DNA from: Proales similis
Taxonomy: Eukaryota; Rotifera; Eurotatoria; Ploima; Proalidae
Length of the DNA: 64,000 bases
Direction of reading: 5' to 3'
Assembly: GCA_019059635.1 (NCBI GenBank)
Contig: JAGVRJ010000004.1
Coordinates: forward strand, 682,001 to 746,000
This document shows positions 57,106 to 64,000 of the stretch, piece after piece. Position 1 is the stretch's first letter. Every line of letters begins with the position of its first letter. A program made the position numbers and the translations under genes. Under the pieces are notes generated by a model that saw nothing but the letters and a program-made list of their open reading frames with translations, was not told where the DNA came from and searched no databases.

Positions 57106-57618
57106 ATGAATGCCAACCGCCGCCAAGGCTGCAAAAAGGTCAACTTCACCCCAGCGAGATCTTTGCTTGTTTTAATTGCGCTAATTGCTCTGCGCTGCGA
57201 GCCCTCAAACGGATACAGTCAATTTGAATCTGATCAAGAGCATTTGGTATTCGAGAGTGTCTCCAAGGAGGACGATCGCGGACGCAAACCAGTGTATGAT
57301 CCGTTTTTGGACGATCAATTATCTGGCTTAGGTAAGTACAAGCGATTAGCTCTCACTGGCAAAAGATTAAGGCAAATTGCTTCAGGGCCTAAAGTAGTCA
57401 ATTATCAGCAGAAGAGTCACTATAGCGCCCAAGTAGATGGCCGCACGATTCAAAACTCGTTTAATAATCATCATCAGCAGCAACAAGCACCCAATCCGCA
57501 GCTTCAGTTTCAGGCCGCAAATCAGCCTCCGCCTTTATCGCCTTATCCTCCAACATCAGGCTATCAAAATGTGCCAATCGCACCGATACCCGGCCAGCAA
57601 GCCCAACGAATGCCGTAA
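57106..57618 (+). CDS. Candidate secreted protein, or first exon of a secreted protein
   Basis: An ORF of 170 codons starting MNANRRQGCKKVN with a hydrophobic stretch (SLLVLIALIAL, about residues 19-29) and a likely signal cleavage near NGYS. The mature part has acidic and Gln/Asn/Pro-rich sequence, plus basic sites GKYKR and TGKR near residues 76-87. It ends ...RMP with TAA, but the same bases read CC/GTAAGT, a perfect donor, so the chain may continue in an exon I cannot identify. I do not recognise a family. Prohormone and extracellular-matrix protein are both possible. Confidence 0.45.
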   Translation: MNANRRQGCKKVNFTPARSLLVLIALIALRCEPSNGYSQFESDQEHLVFESVSKEDDRGRKPVYDPFLDDQLSGLGKYKRLALTGKRLRQIASGPKVVNYQQKSHYSAQVDGRTIQNSFNNHHQQQQAPNPQLQFQAANQPPPLSPYPPTSGYQNVPIAPIPGQQAQRMP

Positions 57619-60600
57619 GTACAGATTCTGTATGGCTTGAGCCTTATTGCGCACCCAGTTTCTCATAAGGCATGTTCGTGCATGAGTTAGTTTGCTGCTA
57701 CTGCTCAATTAGGCTTTCCCTATTTCCCTACCCCCGGTTTGAACAATGTTGACTAACTATTCATGAGCGCGATCGCTCGCCCGAGGTCTAGTCGTAGCTA
57801 GAATAAACACTTGAAGGTCTTTTTTACGTTTCTGATAATCGATGCGTCCTTTCTCATGCCAACCGCAAAATGCGATCGATTGCCGAATGAGTAGGAAGTT
57901 CTCAAACGAGCACTTGCAGGCTCTGTCGCTAGTTAGCTAGCGATAGCTAATTGATTTGGTCCCTCTATTTTTTCCTAGCTGTGAGCGCTACACAATAAGT
58001 ACCCTTGAATGCACAATATTATCACTCAATTGGTGTTCTGTTTAAATTCTTACGACTCGTAATTGCCAGTGACTCAACGTGCATGCAAGGTGCGCATTTT
58101 TGTGGCAAGAAGTGGTCTCTTTACTCTTGCTTGCAAGTGCACCTTTCAACGACCCCCGTGAGCTTAATTGATTGATCCGCTTAATTAAGAGCTGTGTGTG
58201 GTCTAATAAAAGAAGAAGAGAGAGAAAAAAAGTGAAAGTGTTGAAAAGGAGTGCATATGTTATTCTCCAGCTTACCGGTTTTCTTGATTGCTCGAGTTAT
58301 AAAACGCGAGTAAAATCGGAAAAATATGAATAGCATGAGTAGAATGGGCGAAGAATTCGGCTCCTTTCTGCCATTCTTCTCCGAGCTACGAGCACGTCTA
58401 GAGCAGCAAGGCGAGAGAAGGCAATGTTTAACTTCAAGTAGAATGATTCAACCGCTGCAAGAGGGCGCTATTCTCTCAGGGGATAGTTAAATAAACTCGT
58501 CTATACGAGTCGATCGTAGGCATTTTAACGTGTAGACTGTATATTGTGGCCCCAGTGTCTAATTCGTTTCGCTTGCGAATTCTTATTTGATTCCTATTAA
58601 TTCAATGAAAGAGAAAGACCCGATATGCAGCAGTGAAACCATAACACTTCCTTCACGTCCCTACTTGCCAACTATTTCTCTACCAGAGTTTCTCATTTTT
58701 TCTCGGCATTTCCTATTGCATTCGATTCGTTTGCTTTTCTCTCTCCACCTCCTCCTCCTCCTCCTTTGGCTCCTTTATTTTATTAGCTTGGAAAACATTT
58801 ACTATTCATTGTTCCAAGGCACAGCTCTCTCAGGCTAGTCCAGTACTATTTGACGCTGAATTAAATCGATTGAAAACAATAACTGCGTCTTCTTTTTATT
58901 TATCGCACCAAGAAGAAATCTCATCAATGATCATCGGCCTGCATGGCTTTTTCCTCTGGCTGCTTCGATCCACTTTGAGGCCATCTAATCAATGCCTCTG
59001 TAGGCAAATAGCAAGTGCTTTAGCGGACAGCCTAAATCAATTATTATGCAACTGCTCAACTCCTAAACGTTCCTATCACGCGCGCGCTCTCTCTCTCTCT
59101 CGTTTCTTTTTCTCGCTTCTTAATCTTTTTTAAGCCGAGCAGATTTGTTATTCAGTTCATACTCAGCCGCACTCTCTTGCCTCCTTCTCTGACAAATATT
59201 GCCCGTCAGCGCCGCTTGGAGATGCGGGGCCAATATTCTGGGCCTTGAATGATTTTTTAAACACTGCGCTAGACGAGTAATCAGTGGCATGATGAATGCC
59301 TTTGTTTCTACTCAGACTAGATTTCTGCTGCTGATCAATTCTAGCGATAGCGGCCGAAAAAAAACTCTTTTCCTTCTATTTTTTGACTCGTTTGAGCCGC
59401 TGGTGCTTCTACATATCATTGCCAGATTTGAATGCTTACTACTTGATAAGAGCGCATGAATGCGGCGGTTTTCAGTTGTACTTAAGATTAGCTCGATCGA
59501 TCATTCATCTCACAGAATGCAGACAAGGGAGAGATTTTAGATTTTAGTTGGAGTTGATCAAGTTCGATCGGATTCATGCTCTCGGCTGCTGCTATGTAAT
59601 TCTCCTGACCGAGATTATTCAAAGAGAGACTGCTGACTTGGTAAATTTCAATGTTGCGTCTGATCAAGTCTCTTTTTTTTTTTAAGTCAGCAGCAAAATT
59701 TACTCTCGCCATTCACTAGTATCTTAGTCAAGCGTTGCAAGGTTGCGATGCATGTAAATTTTGCCTGTGATTATATGAAGTAGATACTGATCACGATGGC
59801 CCACAAGAGCCGAGTGAGCCTTGAGTTGGCCTAATTAAATCATTCCGCTCGGCAGTCGAATAGCTCATTTTATGCACCACTTAAGCATACTAGGTCTGAA
59901 TAGATGACAGATCTATTCGAATTTCCTTCTGTCGCCTCGTCTTTTCCTTTCTCGCAATCTCTCTCAGAATTCGGCTTTTCTCTTGCATTTCTCATTCGTC
60001 AGCATCTTCATCTCGAATGCAGCAGATTTTCACGCTGCTTTAGCTTTCGATACGAGCTGGACAGCGGCAAGACGCTCTCTAGAATAAGGAGTAATAAGCG
60101 ATGATTACTCAACCAGGCCCTGATAATGATGATTGCTGCGTAAAGCTGATGCTAATCAATTAATGGATTGATGTCAATACTCGCTTTGCTCGAACGCTTC
60201 ACTTATTTCAGGAATCTGCGGCCTGCTCGTAAATGATATGATTGTTAGACAAGCCGGCATGTCTCTCGACTAGGCCCCGCTTGACTCCGATTCGAATGCA
60301 TTGCAAGATAAGCACTTTGCTTGCCATTGACGAGCTTCTCAAGTTCGATATGTTCGTTTAGTACTTGGCAATTCTCACCCGCGCATGTATCAATTTCCTC
60401 GCGATTCAGACCGAGCTTCTCGACAAGCTATTCAGGAAATTGGGCACCGTTCTGCAATGCCGTTTCATTTCTGGCCTTCGTTTGTGTTGCTTCATTTTTG
60501 AACTATTTATCAGATACTCATGCAGCCACTTGAGTCTACTTTCGTCGCTCAATGTCATTTTTCTTCTATCCTCAATATGTATCAGATATTGCAATCGATA

Positions 60601-60808
60601 TCCTGCCGACCCGTCTAAAGCTTTCGCTCATACTTCCCTTTCCCTCTCTCCTTCTCTCTCTCTCGCTCTCTGTCTTTGTGTTAGGCCTTTTTTACGCTTG
60701 CCGTGTAACTAAATGTATGAAGTAGCTTTGCTAGAAATCAGTCAACACCTATTGAGCAGATCCAATGAGCACCACCAGTCCTGTTGACGCTCGATTGCGA
60801 GTATAAAT
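57619..60808. other. Mostly non-coding region upstream of the receptor gene
   Basis: About 3.2 kb, AT-rich with CT and CCT microsatellites (near 58745-58765, 59085-59102, 60640-60672). It may be intron if the ORF at 57106 splices onward, or promoter of the receptor. A TATAAA lies at 60801, too close to the first ATG (60809) to be a classic TATA box for it. Confidence 0.45.
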
Positions 60809-63496
60809 TTGAATTGGGCCTGCATGATGCGCGATAAGCTTCAAACCAGTCACCTGCTTTATGTGTTGCTCTTTGCCTATCCGGTTTTAAGTCAACTTTT
60901 GGGCAGTGAAAAGACCATGGAGCAGTTTCTTGACCGTCTCTTGCACGAGTCTGTCTACGATCGTCGTATAAGACCCTTCTACACTGACAAAAAAGGTAAG
61001 CGGACTTGAACTAGACAAGAGTCTCACCAGTAATCTAAGTGAACGAATGAATTGACTTGAAGCGAGCAGGCCGGTCGAGGTGAACATGAATATGCACATA
61101 AACACGATAAGTCGAATCAGTGAAGTGGACATGGTGAGAATACTGCCTGTTTGACTCGAGTTGAGTAGAAACGAAATTGACTCGCGTTCGAAACAGGAAT
61201 ATACAGTGGACTGTTTTTTTCGCCAAGAGTGGATGGATCCGAGACTGGTGTACGCCAACTCGTCTTGGAAACATGTGGAAGATATCACACTTCATTACGA
61301 TCTTGTGAACAAAGTCTGGACGCCCGACGCGTTCTTTCGCAATCTCAAAGACGCCAAATCGCACATGATCACCGTGCCTAATCGGCTCATTCGAATATTT
61401 CCCGAAGGCCGAGTACTGTTCAGTCAGCGGCTCACTTTGCGCCTCGAGTGTCCTATGAAGCTGCAGAAATTTCCACTTGACAACCAGACGTGCGTAATCA
61501 ACATCGGAAGCTGTATGCGTCTGTCTTGGGCTTGATTTGTTTAAACGATCATTGACATTAACTGTCTAGACGGCTACACTTTGAAAGATATCAAATTCGA
61601 CTGGAGCTGGAATCCGAGCGGCAGTGACCCTGTGACCATAAATTCACAGCTTGAAATGCCCGACTTTATTCTAACCCATCACAACTCGTCTGTTTGTCAG
61701 AGAAAAACGTCTACTGGTTAGTGCATCTTTAGCCCACTTTCCTCGAATGAACTCAAGTGAGCGAGTGTGACTACGAGTTGAACGAGCTTGCTGCATTTAG
61801 CCAAGAGTCGAACGGCTCCTGCTCTGAGTGCTCTTAAAACGCCCCTTATCCTTAAGGCTGAGTTAAATCTGAAATTTTCCAAGGCGCTTATGCTTGCATT
61901 GAGGTTCGATTTAGCCTGCAACGGGACCTATCAAGCTACATAAACGATGTTTACATACCAAGCTCGTTCGTCGTCAGCCTCTCGTTTATATCATTTTTTA
62001 TCGATCACAAAAGCGCAGCGGCACGAGCCCCTCTCGGCGCGACCAGCGCTCTAACCATAGCCACCATGTTTTCGGGTATTTTGAGTCGAGTCGTGTACTC
62101 GTTTCTGGTCTTGTCTTTTTCCAATGCCAATGTGAGAGGCAAATTTTCAGCGATTTCTGTATAGAGCCAGCGATAGGGACAGAGCAACGAAATTTATTTG
62201 TGAGCGTTCATCAACTCGTCAGTACTTGAGCTTTCTTTCTTTCAGCTGAGATTTGTCAAGCTCGGTGATCGATCAACAATGATATAAACTCTCTTGAGTC
62301 ACTTGAGTCCCGCAAATCTTACGCGTGCGTTAACCTGTTGATTAAATAGGTGCCTACGCGTGCCTCGAAGTGCGCTTCTTCCTAAAACGCTCGTTCGGCT
62401 ATTATCTGGTCCAAGTATACATCCCGAGCATTCTAACGTGTCTCATATCGTTCGTTTCGTTTTGGGTCGACTATAAAGCTGTGCCAGCGCGAATCTCGGT
62501 CGGACTTCTCACAGTTCTGACCATAACCACGCAAAGTTCAGGTAATTGTCCGAATCGCAGCCACGCCCTTAGTCAAACAAGCTTCACAAAGCGACACGAA
62601 TAGACAGCACAAAATAGCCAAACAGACATTTGCTGAAAATTTGTTTTCTCTTTCGCATTGTTTCGCTCCTTGGAGTCGACCGTTGAGATGACGCTTTTGT
62701 CTAATCGAGTTGTTTCAAACCAAAAGGCATTCGATCACAGCTGCCCAAAGTGTCCTACATCAAGGCCATCGACGTTTGGATGTCAGTTTGTCTCCTGTTC
62801 GTGTTCGCCGCCCTTCTCGAGTACGCAGTGGTCAACGTGATCGCTCGAAAGCAGGATCTCAAGAAACTTGTAAAAATCAACCACGAACGGGTAAATGAAA
62901 GCTTCTGCTGCATTTTCTCGTTCTCACTTTTGCTCTAATCGAAATTCGAAACTGAAAGCGAGAAGCGCGTCGCCAAAAAGAGAGGGAACTGCAACGCACC
63001 CAGGTGGCTAATAATGAGAAGGTGCTTATGATCGGAAATCGTCTGGCACACATGAATTCATATCGACGCGGAGAGCACGATCCAATTAACCAGAGCAGCG
63101 AGGCTTTGGAATCGCTCATTCAGCACAGTAATTCGCTTAAGAGATCGCTCGTTAACAATCAAAACAACTCGCTGCATGTAGATTCAGCCGTCTCGATGTC
63201 AGCCGCATCGCAGCAGTCGTCGCCAGTCATTTCGGTCTCGCCGCCTCCGCCGCCACCTTCAGCACCAAATGCCAACGCCAATTTGACTCGCGACGATGCG
63301 CAAATGCTCGATTTCATCTCTAGCTTTCTATTTCCTATTTCGTTCATCATTTTCAACATCATTTACTGGATGGTAATGACAATTCTCGTTTTTCTTTCTG
63401 CTCATTACTCGCCTCCCATCCGAATCGCTCAATTCTAATCGAATCATCATTTCAATAAAGGTCTACCTTAACATGCAAGTATTGAGTGGCAATTAA
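60809..63496 (+). CDS. Cys-loop anion channel subunit, GlyR/GluCl-like, with alternative pore exon
   Basis: Exons 60809-60995, 61063-61133, 61197-61512, 61570-61716, 62350-62541 (or 61884-62075), 62727-62890, 62959-63372 and 63461-63496 give 508 residues. A signal peptide ([14 protein letters not shown]) precedes the ligand domain with [11 protein letters not shown] and [10 protein letters not shown]. The Cys-loop runs [15 protein letters not shown] (171-185), and a second cysteine pair (C...TGAYAC) as in glycine and glutamate-gated chloride channels. M1, M2 ([20 protein letters not shown]), M3 ([20 protein letters not shown]), a cytoplasmic loop with a Pro run, and M4 ([20 protein letters not shown]) follow. 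PAR before M2 predicts anion selectivity. Start could be the ATG at 60824 or 60827. The natural ligand cannot be told from sequence. Confidence 0.9.
61884..62075 (+). CDS. Alternative M1-M2 pore exon of the Cys-loop receptor (mutually exclusive candidate)
   Basis: Lies in the intron between exons 4 and 5. It starts after AG at 61882-61883 and ends at a GT at 62076, with the same phase at both ends (phase 1) and the same length (192 nt) as the exon at 62350-62541. It encodes [16 protein letters not shown]..., DVYIPSS...SFISFFID and [20 protein letters not shown] with no stop. By hand count 32 of 65 residues equal those of the downstream exon, including the Cys that closes the second disulfide, the M1 proline and the M2 9' leucine. 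Using both exons would keep frame but duplicate M1-M2, so they should be mutually exclusive. It could instead be a decaying duplicate. Confidence 0.75.
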
Positions 63497-64000
63497 ATGC
63501 GTTGCCTGTCGCCGTACGGTTCACCAATGTTAGCCAGCCTATTTCCTCTAGCTATTTGAATTTTCTTGCTTATATTCTTCTTTGATCAATAATAAAAATT
63601 GTGAATATCATCATGACCATCTACTCGACTCTTATTGCTATGGACTGAAAAGCGCACGTCATAATTGACATTAAGAGGCTCACTTGTCTCTCTTGTTACG
63701 TTTATTAACAAACATTGTTGCTGATAATTATATAAGCGAAAAAAGATTCGATCCACGCGGCCGACAGGAATTTTCCATGAATTGAGAAATTGAAGAAGAA
63801 TTTTTTCTCGAATCCGGCCAACTCATTTGCTTGTGAGCGTGAGGAATAAGCATAAGCAGAAGCTGCAAATCGTTTACAGTGGTTGAACATGTTCTAAACA
63901 AAACAGTTTATATAAGCCTGTTGGATTTTGTGATCACGTTCGCGTGTTTATCTTATTAAGAGGACGCCGTTGATAGAGTCACGAGGATTATCTGTGAAGC
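63497..64000. other. Downstream flank of the receptor gene
   Basis: About 500 AT-rich bases to the window end, with AATAAA-like signals near 63588. No exon seen. Confidence 0.45.

Noticed and set aside
60801-60808. TATAAA before the receptor ATG as its TATA box
   Set aside because: Only about 3 bases upstream of the first ATG; transcription would start after it, so it is more likely chance unless the ATG at 60827 or a later one is used.

Overview
This window is nuclear DNA from a compact animal genome. The genes have canonical GT-AG introns, mostly about 50-70 nt, and short spacers on both strands. The gene set is metazoan: SPAG17 and CFAP119 (motile cilia), mitofusin, VPS26C, TSPO, ataxin-3, BORCS5, TANGO6, gamma-tubulin complex component 6, a K2P channel, neuronal calcium sensors and a Cys-loop chloride-channel subunit. 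Cilium/axoneme genes and the Cys-loop receptor point to a bilaterian with flagellated cells. I cannot name the species. Products were assigned by reading translations against remembered families. Exon borders were hand-joined from splice signals and reading frame. No search was run.

Layout. 1-3,022: a 5'-truncated TtcA-like tRNA thiolase (+) facing an AADAC-like hydrolase that has lost its catalytic motifs (-). 3,629-5,143: K2P channel (-). 6,379-11,679: TUBGCP6 (-). 12,217-15,440: glycosyltransferase-like membrane protein (+) and ALDH (-). 16,152-20,497: mitofusin and VPS26C (-). 21,373-23,735: CFAP119 (+), RPS19BP1 (-), MAIP1 (-), the first two ending 2 nt apart. 24,199-25,792: unknown disordered protein (-). 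28,498-29,974: six tRNA-Arg genes. 30,041-39,105: SPAG17 (-). 39,674-42,578: ATXN3, SWSAP1-like, TSPO (+). 42,711-46,926: PPIE (-), whose 3.0-kb intron holds two single-exon EF-hand genes on the other strand. 47,100-49,994: TANGO6 (+). 50,106-52,106: BORCS5 (-) and Rieske protein (+). 52,107-60,808: a sparse region with one candidate secreted-protein ORF. 60,809-63,496: a GlyR/GluCl-like receptor subunit (+).

Most notable observation: the receptor gene carries two 192-nt, same-phase exons (61,884-62,075 and 62,350-62,541). Each encodes M1 plus the pore-lining M2, and they are about half identical. This looks like a mutually exclusive pore-exon cassette that would let one gene make two different ion pores; a search of single ORFs misses the upstream copy. 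Other points of interest are the degenerate active sites in the AADAC-like and SWSAP1-like proteins, calcium sensors without an N-terminal myristoylation glycine, the inverted tRNA-Arg cassette, and a bacterial-type TtcA family protein in an intron-bearing animal gene.
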